The notes: generated by a model not told the origin, from the sequence alone. Positions 1 to 6,770 are shown, counted from the first letter of the stretch. The stretch: 7,997 bases of DNA from Anaerolinea sp. (GCA_020720965.1 DYNS01000124.1:1-7997), one strand, 5' to 3'. A program made the numbers and translations.

Positions 1-1047
1 GAAAACGGACAGGTGATAGGTATTGAACTTCGCTCTTTCGGGCAGTTCTACGGCACGCACCCGGCGTACATGGAGCAGGTCATCTTCCGTTACTACCCAG
101 ATTCAGCGGCGGCTCTGGATGCCTTTCGTCAGGGGCAGGTGCTTGCCATCGGCGAACTGACCACCGATGTCATTCCGCAGGCGCTTGCCGAACCGGAACT
201 CAACGTTTACACCGGGCGGCTGCCAGAGTTGAGCATGGTTCTCTTCAACCTGAACGACCCCGAAACCGCCTTTTTGCAAGACCCCAAACTGCGCCGCGCC
301 CTGCTTGTTGGGCTAAACCGCCAACAGATTGTAGATAAAATTTTGTTGGGGCAGGCAATCGTGGCAGATTCACCCATCTTCCCCGGCACCTGGGCGTATA
401 ACGACAGCATCAAACCCCAGGTTTACGACCCACAGGAAGCCATTCGCCAATTAAAATCTGCCGGGTACGCCATCCCGCCCACCGGCGGCGAGGTACGCGC
501 CGACAAAGACGGCGTTTTGCTGGAATTCACCCTCCTGCACCCAGACGATGCCCTGCGAACCTCCATCGCCCAGGTCATTCAAGAAAACTGGGCGCGGATT
601 GGGGTGAAAGTGAATCTCCAAGCCCTGGCTTACGATGCCCTCCTCAACGAAAAACTTGTCCCCCGCGCCTACCAGGCAGCCCTGGTGGATTTGAACTTCT
701 CCCGCACTCCCGACCCTGACCCCTATCCTTTTTGGCACCAATCCGAAGCCGCCGCCGGGCAAAACTATAGCCAATGGGATAACCGCGCCGCCAGCGAATA
801 CATCGAACAGGCGCGGGTAACGCCCGACTTTACCGCCCGCGCCCGCTTGTATCGCAACTTTCAGGTTATTTTTGAGCAGGAAATGCCCGCCCTGCCCCTG
901 TACTACCCGGTCTACTCTTTTGGCGCAAGCCAAAGCGTACTGGGCGTTCAAATTCCACCCTTGTTTGATACCAGCGACCGCTTCCTCACCCTGCCAGACT
1001 GGTATCTCGTCACCCGCCGCTCTTTAGAGCAGAACCAAACGCCCTGA
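1..1047 (+). CDS. ABC transporter substrate-binding protein, family 5 (peptide type), C-terminal part
   Basis: The reading frame is open from the first base, so the gene starts upstream and only its last 348 codons are seen; an internal GTG at 13 is not a credible start. The text matches the C-terminal half of family-5 solute-binding proteins (DppA/OppA/NikA type): a FNLNDPETAF strand, then the helix with KLRRALLVGLNRQQIV, the PIFPGTWAY stretch, YDPQEAIRQLKSAGY, a WARIGVKVNLQ segment opening the second lobe, and a tail with EMPALPLYYP. In this family the protein is extracytoplasmic, often a lipoprotein, and delivers peptides or related solutes to an ABC permease. The lipobox and N-terminal lobe lie outside the window, so the substrate cannot be told. 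The gene ends inside a strong intrinsic terminator, so it is probably the last gene of its transcript. The family call is firm; the substrate is unknown. Confidence 0.92.
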   Translation, partial: ENGQVIGIELRSFGQFYGTHPAYMEQVIFRYYPDSAAALDAFRQGQVLAIGELTTDVIPQALAEPELNVYTGRLPELSMVLFNLNDPETAFLQDPKLRRALLVGLNRQQIVDKILLGQAIVADSPIFPGTWAYNDSIKPQVYDPQEAIRQLKSAGYAIPPTGGEVRADKDGVLLEFTLLHPDDALRTSIAQVIQENWARIGVKVNLQALAYDALLNEKLVPRAYQAALVDLNFSRTPDPDPYPFWHQSEAAAGQNYSQWDNRAASEYIEQARVTPDFTARARLYRNFQVIFEQEMPALPLYYPVYSFGASQSVLGVQIPPLFDTSDRFLTLPDWYLVTRRSLEQNQTP

Positions 1048-1065
1048 TTCTTCAGGGCGTTTTTT
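1037..1065 (+). terminator. Intrinsic terminator overlapping the solute-binding protein stop codon
   Basis: AAACGCCCTGA (1037-1047) and TCAGGGCGTTT (1052-1062) are perfect inverted repeats around a TTCT loop, and the right arm runs into a six-T tract at 1060-1065. The TGA stop (1045-1047) forms the top of the left arm. This is a textbook rho-independent terminator on the + strand. The next ATG comes only six bases after the T tract. Confidence 0.9.
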
Positions 1066-1071
1066 GCCGCC

Positions 1072-1605
1072 ATGTCCGAAGACTCTCTCTTCCTCTCCCA
1101 GGCTTTTGACCAGATGCAGGATTATCTCCTCTCCCAGGAGTTGTTCTGGTCTCTTTCTGCCAATCTCCCCCGCCTCACCCCCGGCGCAACCCTGCTGGCG
1201 CTAACTCGCCTGCGGGCAGCCGACCCGACCCTTGCGCCTCGCTTTGATGCGGAATTGGAAGCGGTTCGCGCCCGATGGCGCCTCGCCTGGGAGCGGAAAA
1301 TTGCCCGCGAAGCGGCGAACAGGCTAAGGCTTTGGTCTCAGGCGCTTCAAGATGCCTCCCATGCCGAGGGGCAGGGTGCAGACCCAGGCGCCTCCGACCT
1401 GCGTGGGCGGGTCATCCTGCAATTACTTTTGCAAGAAGCGCCCCACCTGCCGGAACGCGCCGCCCTGCAAAACCTCGATGCGCTCTTTCGCGCTCATTTT
1501 TCGCCGGGAGCCTTTGTCTGGCAGGCAATCTATGCGCCCGCCTTTCCCCCCGCTTCGTTTTGGTTTTTATACGGCAAATATCAAAATAGTCGGATAGTTA
1601 AATAG
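1072..1605 (+). CDS. Conserved-looking hypothetical protein, 177 aa, helical
   Basis: I do not recognise a named family. The product is mostly charged and helical, with an Arg/Trp-rich stretch around residues 65-92 (VRARWRLAWERKIAREAANR) and an aromatic C-terminal segment (FVWQAIYAPAFPPASFWFLYGKY). There is no signal peptide or clear membrane helix, so a cytoplasmic protein is likely. The ATG at 1072 is 24 nt after the upstream stop and directly after that gene's terminator; no Shine-Dalgarno sequence precedes it (TTTTTTGCCGCC). The last codons (SRIVK, stop) are encoded by a short 8-bp direct repeat, so the C-terminus may have been altered by repeat expansion. Two shorter overlapping frames in the same stretch were judged shadows. 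I recall similar unnamed proteins in Anaerolineae, but that is memory and not a search. Existence is likely; function is unknown. Confidence 0.7.
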   Translation: MSEDSLFLSQAFDQMQDYLLSQELFWSLSANLPRLTPGATLLALTRLRAADPTLAPRFDAELEAVRARWRLAWERKIAREAANRLRLWSQALQDASHAEGQGADPGASDLRGRVILQLLLQEAPHLPERAALQNLDALFRAHFSPGAFVWQAIYAPAFPPASFWFLYGKYQNSRIVK

Positions 1606-1624
1606 TCTCGCGGTCGAATAGTCC
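1585..1624. repeat. Degenerate 8-bp-period direct repeat, consensus AATAGTCG
   Basis: Five consecutive 8-base units read AATAGTCG, GATAGTTA, AATAGTCT, CGCGGTCG, AATAGTCC. Four of the five contain ATAGT at the same phase. The tract covers the last codons and stop of the 177-aa protein and runs into the spacer before the M20 peptidase. Confidence 0.7.
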
Positions 1625-1637
1625 GACCAGGAGACTA
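1603..1637 (+). other. Two-step hairpin starting at the stop codon of the 177-aa protein
   Basis: TAGTCTC (1603-1609) pairs with GAGACTA (1631-1637), and inside it GGTCG (1612-1616) pairs with CGACC (1624-1628), separated by a 2x2 internal loop with AATAGTC at the tip. The TAG stop is the first three bases of the outer stem. No T tract follows, so this is not a clear intrinsic terminator; it could be a weak terminator, an mRNA 3' end structure, or a by-product of the repeat. Confidence 0.45.
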
Positions 1638-1664
1638 CAAAACCCATTACCCCAAGGAGACCCC

Positions 1665-3041
1665 ATGACCGAACATCGCCAGGCGGCGCTGGAATATGCC
1701 CGCCAACACGAAGACGAATTTCTCGCCGCGCTCAAGGAGGTTGTTGCCATTCCCTCCATTTCCACCGACCCAGATGCCAAAGCCGACATCCACCGCACTG
1801 CCGAATGGCTTGCCCAACGCCTGCGCGATTTGGGGATGCAAGGCGTGGCGGTGATGCCCACCGGCGGACACCCGGTGGTGTATGCCGAGTGGATGGGCGC
1901 TCTTGGCAAACCCGTTGCGCTCGTTTATGGTCACTATGACGTTCAACCCGTAGACCCGCTGGAACTGTGGACAAACCCGCCTTTCCAGCCCACTCAGGTT
2001 GGCGAGAATTTGTTTGCGCGCGGTACTTCGGATATGAAGGGGCAGGTCATGGCTTCGCTCAACGCCATCGAGTCGATTGTGCGTACCGGCGATTTTCCGG
2101 TGAACCTTAAGTTCCTCATCGAAGGCGAGGAAGAAATTGGCTCGCCCTCCCTCAAAAAATGGCTGACGGATAACCGCGAACTGCTGAAATCGGACTTTTG
2201 CCTGAACCCAGATGCGGGAATGCTGGGCAAAGAGTACCCCACCATCACCTACGGCTTGCGCGGCTTGGTCTATTTTGAATTGAAAGTCTTTGGACCCGAC
2301 CACGACTTGCACTCCGGGCTGGCGGGCGGCATCGTTCACAACCCCGCTCAGGCGCTGGCGGAACTCATCGCTGCCATGCATGATGCAGACGGTCACATTA
2401 CCTTGCCCGGCTTTTACGACTCCGTGCGCGCCCTCAGCCAACAGGAACGCGCCGACTTTTTGCGCCTGCCCACCAGCGATGCAGACTACGTCGCCACAAC
2501 CGGCGTTCCCTCCCTGTGGGGCGAACCGGAATACATCCCCGCCGAGCGCATCGGCGCCCGCCCCACCCTGGAGATTAACGGGATGATTTCTGGTTTCACT
2601 GGCGCGGGGCAAAAAACCGTCCTGCCCGCCTGGGCAATGGCAAAAATCTCCTGCCGCCTGGTGCCAGACCAGGACTCGGACGAAGTCCACGCCCAACTGA
2701 CCCGCTTCCTGCAAGAAAAAGCCCCCGCTACCATCCGCTGGGACTTGCAAAAACTCAGCGGCGCTCCCGCCTCCATCTCCGACCTGAACCAGCCTGCCGC
2801 CCAATCCCTCAGCCGCGCCATGGAGACCGTTTGGGGCAGCCGACCCTACTTCAAACGCGAAGGCGGCTCCATACCGGTTGCCGGGTATATGCAAAACATC
2901 CTCGGCATCGATTCCGTCCTCACCGGCTTTGGCTTGCCAGACGACAACCTCCACGCCCCCAACGAAAAAATGCACATCCCCACCTGGTACAAGGGCACGC
3001 AAGCCCTCATCCACTTCTTCTTCAACCTGGCAGAAGGCTAA
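1665..3041 (+). CDS. M20 family metallodipeptidase (ArgE/DapE/CNDP-like), 458 aa
   Basis: The product has the full two-zinc M20 signature. GHYDVQPVDP supplies His90 and Asp92; GTSDMKGQ supplies the bridging Asp123; EGEEEIGS supplies the likely general base Glu156 and metal ligand Glu157; NPDAGM supplies Asp183; and HAPNE near the end supplies His430. HDLHSGLAGG (His216) belongs to the dimerisation domain inserted between the two halves of the catalytic domain. Length and motif set fit the dipeptidase branch of the family better than ArgE or DapE themselves: the GHYDVQP form and the long insert are typical of carnosine-type and Xaa-dipeptidases. It probably hydrolyses dipeptides in the cytoplasm; there is no signal peptide. 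The ATG at 1665 is well set by AAGGAGA at 1654-1660. The solute-binding protein upstream makes a peptide-uptake context plausible, although a terminator separates them. A 487-codon open frame on the opposite strand is a shadow of this gene. Confidence 0.95.
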   Translation: MTEHRQAALEYARQHEDEFLAALKEVVAIPSISTDPDAKADIHRTAEWLAQRLRDLGMQGVAVMPTGGHPVVYAEWMGALGKPVALVYGHYDVQPVDPLELWTNPPFQPTQVGENLFARGTSDMKGQVMASLNAIESIVRTGDFPVNLKFLIEGEEEIGSPSLKKWLTDNRELLKSDFCLNPDAGMLGKEYPTITYGLRGLVYFELKVFGPDHDLHSGLAGGIVHNPAQALAELIAAMHDADGHITLPGFYDSVRALSQQERADFLRLPTSDADYVATTGVPSLWGEPEYIPAERIGARPTLEINGMISGFTGAGQKTVLPAWAMAKISCRLVPDQDSDEVHAQLTRFLQEKAPATIRWDLQKLSGAPASISDLNQPAAQSLSRAMETVWGSRPYFKREGGSIPVAGYMQNILGIDSVLTGFGLPDDNLHAPNEKMHIPTWYKGTQALIHFFFNLAEG

Positions 3042-3050
3042 CCAAACCCA

Positions 3051-3078
3051 ACGCCCCAAAGCCCGCGCTTTGGGGCGT
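3051..3078 (+). other. Perfect 12-bp intergenic hairpin after the M20 peptidase
   Basis: ACGCCCCAAAGC (3051-3062) and GCTTTGGGGCGT (3067-3078) are exact inverted repeats around the tetraloop CCGC, starting 9 nt after the TAA stop. It lacks a T tract (AACATTTCC follows). It may act as a transcription terminator or as an mRNA-stabilising 3' end, with some read-through into the acyltransferase gene, whose ATG follows 19 nt later. Confidence 0.6.
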
Positions 3079-3097
3079 AACATTTCCTCCCTTGCCC

Positions 3098-4111
3098 ATG
3101 CAAACGCCAAACCTTCCCTGGGTACACTGGCTCCGCGCCACCGCTTCTTTTCTGGTTGTCCTGCTCCACGCCGCCGCCCCGCACCTCTACCGCTACAACA
3201 AACTCCCCCCGGCAGACTGGTGGGCAGCCAACCTCTACGATTCCGCCGCGCACGCCGCCGTCCCTCTCTTTTTTATGCTCTCCGGCTTCCTGCTTTTACC
3301 CCGTCAGGAGCCTCTGCCCGCTTATTTTCGCCGCCGCTTCCAAAAAATTCTCATCCCTTTGCTGGCGTGGTCTTTCATTTACCTTTTATGGCAGGGCAAA
3401 GCGGCGCACAACTTCTTCCTCACCCCGGTCTATTATCACCTTTGGTTTTTATACGCCCTCCTGGGGCAATATCTCCTGCTGCCCATTCTGCGCGTTCTGG
3501 TTGCCCACACCCCAAGAGCCATGCAATATTACTTTGTGCTGCTCTGGTTTTTGGGTGTGGGTATTTTACCCATGTTGCAAAAAACAATCGGCTTGCAAGT
3601 GTTGATAGATTTGGGCATGGCATCCGGCTATGTCGGATTCGTTCTTCTGGGGCATCTTCTGGGGACGGAAAAAACCTCCCCCCGCCGCCTCTTGTTCGCC
3701 GTTTTTCTGGCAATCACCTCCCTGATTCTGACCATTGCCCTCACCGGCTTCTACACCGACCAAAACAACGGGCAGTTGGAAACGTTCTTCTATGACTACC
3801 TTAGCCCGAATATGACTCTGCTTTCGGCTGCCTCCTTCTTCGCCTTTCGGGCGGTGATGGAGCGACACGGGGAGAGGGGCAAAGTTGCCAGCCTGGGCGC
3901 AGGGTTAAGCGCCCTCAGTTTTGGGGTGTACCTGGTTCACCCCATCTTCCTCTCCCTCTTTGCCGCCGAGGGAAGTTGGCTGGCTGTTTTTGCCCAAAGC
4001 CACAGCGTTAAATACACCATTCCCCTCTACGCCCTCGCGGCGTACCTTGCCTCCGTTTTGGTCACGTTCCTGCTGCGGAAAATCCCCCTTCTGCGCCAAA
4101 TTGTGCCATAA
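3098..4111 (+). CDS. Acyltransferase family 3 membrane protein, 337 aa
   Basis: The product opens with the acyltransferase-3 signature VHWLRATASFLVVLLHAAAP, containing the conserved Arg13 and His24, followed by about ten hydrophobic segments and the typical FFMLSGFLLL and HLWFLYALLGQYLLLPIL stretches, ending with LSFGVYLVHP. Proteins of this family (OafA, WecH, NodX type) sit in the inner membrane and transfer acetyl or similar acyl groups to sugars, lipids or cell-surface polymers. The acceptor here cannot be told. The frame is open back to 2831 inside the M20 gene, but the signature begins at the ATG at 3098, so the longer start is rejected. No Shine-Dalgarno sequence precedes 3098. The gene converges on the minus-strand RTX gene with only 8 bases between stop codons and no obvious shared terminator. 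Confidence 0.88.
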   Translation: MQTPNLPWVHWLRATASFLVVLLHAAAPHLYRYNKLPPADWWAANLYDSAAHAAVPLFFMLSGFLLLPRQEPLPAYFRRRFQKILIPLLAWSFIYLLWQGKAAHNFFLTPVYYHLWFLYALLGQYLLLPILRVLVAHTPRAMQYYFVLLWFLGVGILPMLQKTIGLQVLIDLGMASGYVGFVLLGHLLGTEKTSPRRLLFAVFLAITSLILTIALTGFYTDQNNGQLETFFYDYLSPNMTLLSAASFFAFRAVMERHGERGKVASLGAGLSALSFGVYLVHPIFLSLFAAEGSWLAVFAQSHSVKYTIPLYALAAYLASVLVTFLLRKIPLLRQIVP

Positions 4112-4119
4112 GCGCAGGT

Positions 4120-4587
4120 TTACTCGCAGTTATACAACTCATCGCCTGGGTCGCCGCCGCCATCGCAGTAATCCGAACCGGCTTCGCCGTCTATATAGTC
4201 GTTACCGCCGCCGCCAAACAGCCAATCATCTCCGCCCCTGCCCAAGATAACATCGTTACCATTGCCGCCAAAGATAATGTCGGTTGCGCTGGTGCCGATG
4301 ATGCAATCCCTGCCTCCGCCGCCGCTGACGAGCCAGTCGGTGGAACTGACGAAGATGAGGTCTGCCTGGTTGGTGCTGTTCACACCCTGGGAGGGGGCGA
4401 CAATGTTTTGTAGGTTAAGGTGGCTGCATTCCGGCGGGGTGAGCGCGTCAATGTCAATGCCAAAGAATTGGTCGGTTTTGCGGGTCGCCTCCACTGTGTT
4501 GGAAGCAGAGAAAGCGGAAAAAATACTCATGGTCATTAACACCAGCAAACTGGAGGCAAGCCAAAGGGAAATGCGGTTGGGGGTCAT
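4120..4587 (-). CDS. Secreted mini RTX calcium-binding protein, 155 aa
   Basis: The product has an N-terminal leader (hydrophobic residues 7-26, then FSASNTV), a linker with PPEC, and six in-register RTX nonapeptides at residues 89-142, including GGNGNDVIL, GRGGDDWLF and GGGGNDYID, ending in LYNCE. RTX nonapeptides form a beta-roll that binds calcium outside the cell. There are four cysteines (54, 95, 141, 154), which could form disulfides after export. Cleavage is most likely before Ala28 (small residues at 25 and 27). The ATG at 4587 overlaps the upstream peptidase stop as ATGA and has a GGAG (4594-4597) six bases upstream, so translation is probably coupled; an open extension to 4656 inside the peptidase gene is rejected. 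No catalytic domain is present. A structural or adhesive surface role is likely, but this is inference. Confidence 0.88.
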   Translation of the reverse strand: MTPNRISLWLASSLLVLMTMSIFSAFSASNTVEATRKTDQFFGIDIDALTPPECSHLNLQNIVAPSQGVNSTNQADLIFVSSTDWLVSGGGGRDCIIGTSATDIIFGGNGNDVILGRGGDDWLFGGGGNDYIDGEAGSDYCDGGGDPGDELYNCE

Positions 4588-6161
4588 GGGGCGCTCCGGC
4601 GGGGCAGGCGATAGCGATACACGACCTGGTTCCCCTCCACCAAAAAGTCGTGCCAACCTTCTCTTTCCATGTGCAGGACGGCGGTTGCGTTGCGTTCTGC
4701 CATTTTTATCAGGTCTTCCATCGAATCCAGCAGAATTTCTTTTGCCCGCAGGTCGAAGGAGGCTTGAGTCACTTTGACAATCAGCCCGCCGTAGCGCAGG
4801 AGAATTGCCAGAGACGGGTCACGTTTGGTTTCGGCGTACACGCTCCAACCCACAAAGCCGCCCAGCCCCAGCGAGGCAAACAGCCCCAAAAGCGAAAGAA
4901 CGCGGGCAACCCGAACAGTCATGCCAAAGCCTGGGAACTGAATCTGGTTGGGGGTGTCGTAAATTACCGGCTGCGTTTCGGTTTTGAAAGGCGCGAGCGG
5001 GTCGGCAGCGGCATCCTCGTTCAGGACGAACATCTGATATTCATCCAGGTAAAAGAGCAGGCGCGGTGCAAAGGTGGATTGCACGGGGAGGAGGTTATCT
5101 ACAGCGGTAATGTTCACCTGGGGTAGGATGACGAGGGTGTAAATTTCCCGTCTTATGCCGGTTTCTTGCTCGGCGCGGCGCAGGGTGGCGAGGATTTGGC
5201 AGGGGTTGAGGGTCACCTGCACCTCCGCATCTTTGCCGTTAAAGGAGGCGCTTTCTGCCAGCGGAAAGGTGCGTACCCAGCCGTTGGTGTCGTGGCTTTC
5301 CGCTTTGAGGGCGATGTTGCCCTGAATATCGGTCAACCTCTCGGTAGCGAGGAAGTAATCAAAGCGCAGGGTTACTTCGCACTCGTTCTTCAAAAAGATG
5401 GGGTCGCCGGTTTGGGGTCCGCTGCCGTCATAAATCCCCGGTTGGGATGAGCCAAAGTAAGAGAACACGCCCACATGCACATATTCCGTGTTCACCGGGG
5501 CGTTCAGGCTTTCGGGGCGGGAGAAGGCAACCCCGGCAAGGATGAGGGAAAGGGCAAAAATGAGGGCAAAGGTATAAACGAGGGCTTCTAACTGTTTGCC
5601 AATACTGTTCATAGAGGCGCTCCCTTCTTCGTATTCCACCAAAATTTCGGCACTGCGCTCCCCGGCAAAGACTTTGCGGCGGCGGACGCGGTAGCGGCTG
5701 CTGTTGAGGGCGTACATGCCAAGCAATATAAAGATGACTATCCCGGAGAGGGCGGCAATGCCCAAGGGGCTTTGAATGTATCCCAGCCAGGTTCCCAACC
5801 CTGGCAGGTGAATCCAAGCCGCGCCGATAATCTCTTCTGTGCTGGGTTCGTAGTTGTCCACCCAGGAGTTGTTATCCCCCTGGAGCAAAAAATTGCCGCC
5901 TTTGCGGGCAATAATGCGATGAATGACCGGTTTTTGCACATCCCGATTAAAGTAGGTGACAATCTCCCCCTCCTGATAGGCGGCTTGTCGCCGGGTGAGA
6001 ACCAGGTCGCCCCGGTAATAAGTCGGCTCCATGCTGATACCATCCACAATTACATACGCCGTAACGCCGCCAAACTGAATGGGCAGAAAAATAACCCAGG
6101 CAGTGAGCGCCGCCGCCAGGATGAGAGCCGAGAAGAAGGAAGAGTATTGAAAACGAGACAT
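4584..6161 (-). CDS. S26B (SipW/ER-type) signal peptidase fused to a DUF5305-like membrane domain, 525 aa
   Basis: Residues 1-130 form the peptidase: a membrane anchor (about 10-30), the nucleophile Ser43 in GISMEPT, then VIHRII with His81 where bacterial type I enzymes carry the catalytic Lys, then LQGDNN with Asp96 and Asp102 shortly after. A Ser-His-Asp set is the mark of S26B enzymes, as in archaea, the ER complex and Bacillus SipW. Further hydrophobic segments lie at about 132-151, 192-213 and 418-441. Between the last two is an extracytoplasmic beta-rich region with NITAVDNLLPVQSTFAPRLLFYLDEY that resembles DUF5305; this name is from memory and needs an HMM check. The family enzyme is usually under 200 residues, so this is a long fusion. 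The start is the only one available, since an in-frame TGA lies two codons upstream; no Shine-Dalgarno sequence is visible. It is flanked by two small exported proteins with matching leaders, its likely substrates. Confidence 0.9.
   Translation of the reverse strand: MSRFQYSSFFSALILAAALTAWVIFLPIQFGGVTAYVIVDGISMEPTYYRGDLVLTRRQAAYQEGEIVTYFNRDVQKPVIHRIIARKGGNFLLQGDNNSWVDNYEPSTEEIIGAAWIHLPGLGTWLGYIQSPLGIAALSGIVIFILLGMYALNSSRYRVRRRKVFAGERSAEILVEYEEGSASMNSIGKQLEALVYTFALIFALSLILAGVAFSRPESLNAPVNTEYVHVGVFSYFGSSQPGIYDGSGPQTGDPIFLKNECEVTLRFDYFLATERLTDIQGNIALKAESHDTNGWVRTFPLAESASFNGKDAEVQVTLNPCQILATLRRAEQETGIRREIYTLVILPQVNITAVDNLLPVQSTFAPRLLFYLDEYQMFVLNEDAAADPLAPFKTETQPVIYDTPNQIQFPGFGMTVRVARVLSLLGLFASLGLGGFVGWSVYAETKRDPSLAILLRYGGLIVKVTQASFDLRAKEILLDSMEDLIKMAERNATAVLHMEREGWHDFLVEGNQVVYRYRLPRRSAP
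5610..5624 (-). promoter_or_regulatory. Possible internal start (Met184) with Shine-Dalgarno in the peptidase fusion gene
   Basis: On the minus strand an ATG (5612-5610) encoding Met184 is preceded by GGGAG (5624-5620) at a seven-base spacing, with more purines before it. It lies exactly at the junction between the peptidase part and the second domain, just before the membrane segment at 192-213. A product from this start would be a 342-residue membrane protein without peptidase residues. The gene's own start at 6161 has no such site. Confidence 0.4.
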
Positions 6162-6167
6162 GAGTCA

Positions 6168-6210
6168 AAAACCAAACGCCTGCCAGCCCCAAAAACGGCT
6201 GACAGGCGTT
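6168..6210 (-). terminator. Terminator-like hairpin between the secreted protein and signal peptidase genes
   Basis: Read on the minus strand, AACGCCTGTCAGCC (6210-6197) pairs with GGCTGGCAGGCGTT (6188-6175) over 14 positions with one mismatch, around an eight-base loop, and is followed by a T-rich run (TTTGGTTTTT). This fits an intrinsic terminator or partial attenuator 20 nt after the stop of the small secreted protein and 13 nt before the peptidase ATG. Confidence 0.7.
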
Positions 6211-6229
6211 GCAGTGTTGGGGCGTAAAT

Positions 6230-6607
6230 CTACTGGGCGGCGATGACGCGCAGCTGGTCTGCGCTGAGGACAGAAATGCCGCCGGTAAACGTGCAGGTGA
6301 CGTTGGTTCCGCTGGCAACCGTGCAGGATGTATAGGAGGTGCTGGAGGAGAGCAACTTCACCTGCACAGAGCCGGTTGCGGGCATGGCAGGGCTGATGGT
6401 AAAGGTCATGGAAGCGATTTTGGAAGCGTCGGCTGCGTCCAAATTGTAATGGATTGCGCTGATAGTATAGCCGCTAATTGCAGCCTGACCATCCCCGGCG
6501 GCGCTGGGGTCTACGCTGTTGCTGGCGGCAAAGCCATAAATTGCCATGCTGAGAACCATGACGACCAGCAAAACAAAGGACAATTTGAGGGTGCGGTTGA
6601 TATTCAT
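6230..6607 (-). CDS. Small secreted protein with SipW-type leader, 125 aa
   Basis: The product has a basic N-terminus (MNINRTLK), a hydrophobic stretch at 9-26 and the sequence GFAASNSV, with probable cleavage before Ala28 (small residues Gly25 and Ala27). The mature part is short, Ser/Thr/Ala-rich and beta-prone (AISGYTISAIHYNLDAAD, MTFTISPAMPATGSVQVKLLSS), with two cysteines (95 and 105) that may form a disulfide, ending in LSADQLRVIAAQ. It resembles small exported proteins annotated as having SipW-dependent-type signal peptides, perhaps a pilin- or fibre-like surface subunit; that role is inference. ATG 6607 has an AGGAG (6619-6623) 11 bases upstream. A longer frame to 6697 is rejected because it would start upstream of the likely promoter -10. 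The adjacent signal peptidase probably processes it. Confidence 0.82.
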   Translation of the reverse strand: MNINRTLKLSFVLLVVMVLSMAIYGFAASNSVDPSAAGDGQAAISGYTISAIHYNLDAADASKIASMTFTISPAMPATGSVQVKLLSSSTSYTSCTVASGTNVTCTFTGGISVLSADQLRVIAAQ

Positions 6608-6676
6608 AAACTTCTTAACTCCTGTAGAAAAAAAAGATGAGGGTGAGTACCTGCGTTGAAACTGTAAAGATGCCCT

Positions 6677-6682
6677 ATTGTA
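6677..6682 (-). promoter_or_regulatory. Candidate -10 element for the secreted-protein cassette
   Basis: On the minus strand TACAAT lies in an AT-rich stretch (TTTTCTACAATAGG) about 70 bases upstream of the ATG at 6607, the expected place for the cassette's promoter. No good TTGACA-like -35 is seen 16-18 bases upstream, so the call is weak. Confidence 0.35.
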
Positions 6683-6770
6683 GAAAATTAACGCCAAATT
6701 TACGTTGCAGGAACATTGTCAGACATTTGCATTTTTGTTAGGTATGCGCCCTTGGTGGCAAATCTCACCC

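Noticed and set aside
451..951. 166-codon minus-strand frame inside the solute-binding protein gene
   Set aside because: It is fully antisense to a recognised family-5 solute-binding protein and shows no motif of its own.
1560..1587. Possible promoter (TTGGTT then CAAAAT) before the M20 gene
   Set aside because: Both elements are poor matches with a 16-base spacer in AT-rich text; not strong enough to report as a feature.
1585..1624. CRISPR-like array
   Set aside because: Units are 8 bases with no spacers and no cas genes nearby; it is a short tandem repeat.
2831..3097. N-terminal extension of the acyltransferase frame into the M20 gene
   Set aside because: It overlaps a well-supported gene by about 210 bases and the family signature begins immediately after the ATG at 3098.
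1647..3110. 487-codon open frame on the minus strand opposite the M20 peptidase
   Set aside because: The plus-strand gene has complete catalytic motifs and a good ribosome-binding site; the antisense frame has no recognisable domain and is a codon-bias shadow.
4588..4656. Longer start for the RTX protein
   Set aside because: It would put 23 extra residues before a proper signal peptide; the ATG at 4587 has GGAG upstream and overlaps the upstream stop as ATGA.
6608..6697. Longer start for the small secreted protein
   Set aside because: It lies upstream of the likely promoter -10 and would bury the signal peptide; ATG 6607 has AGGAG.
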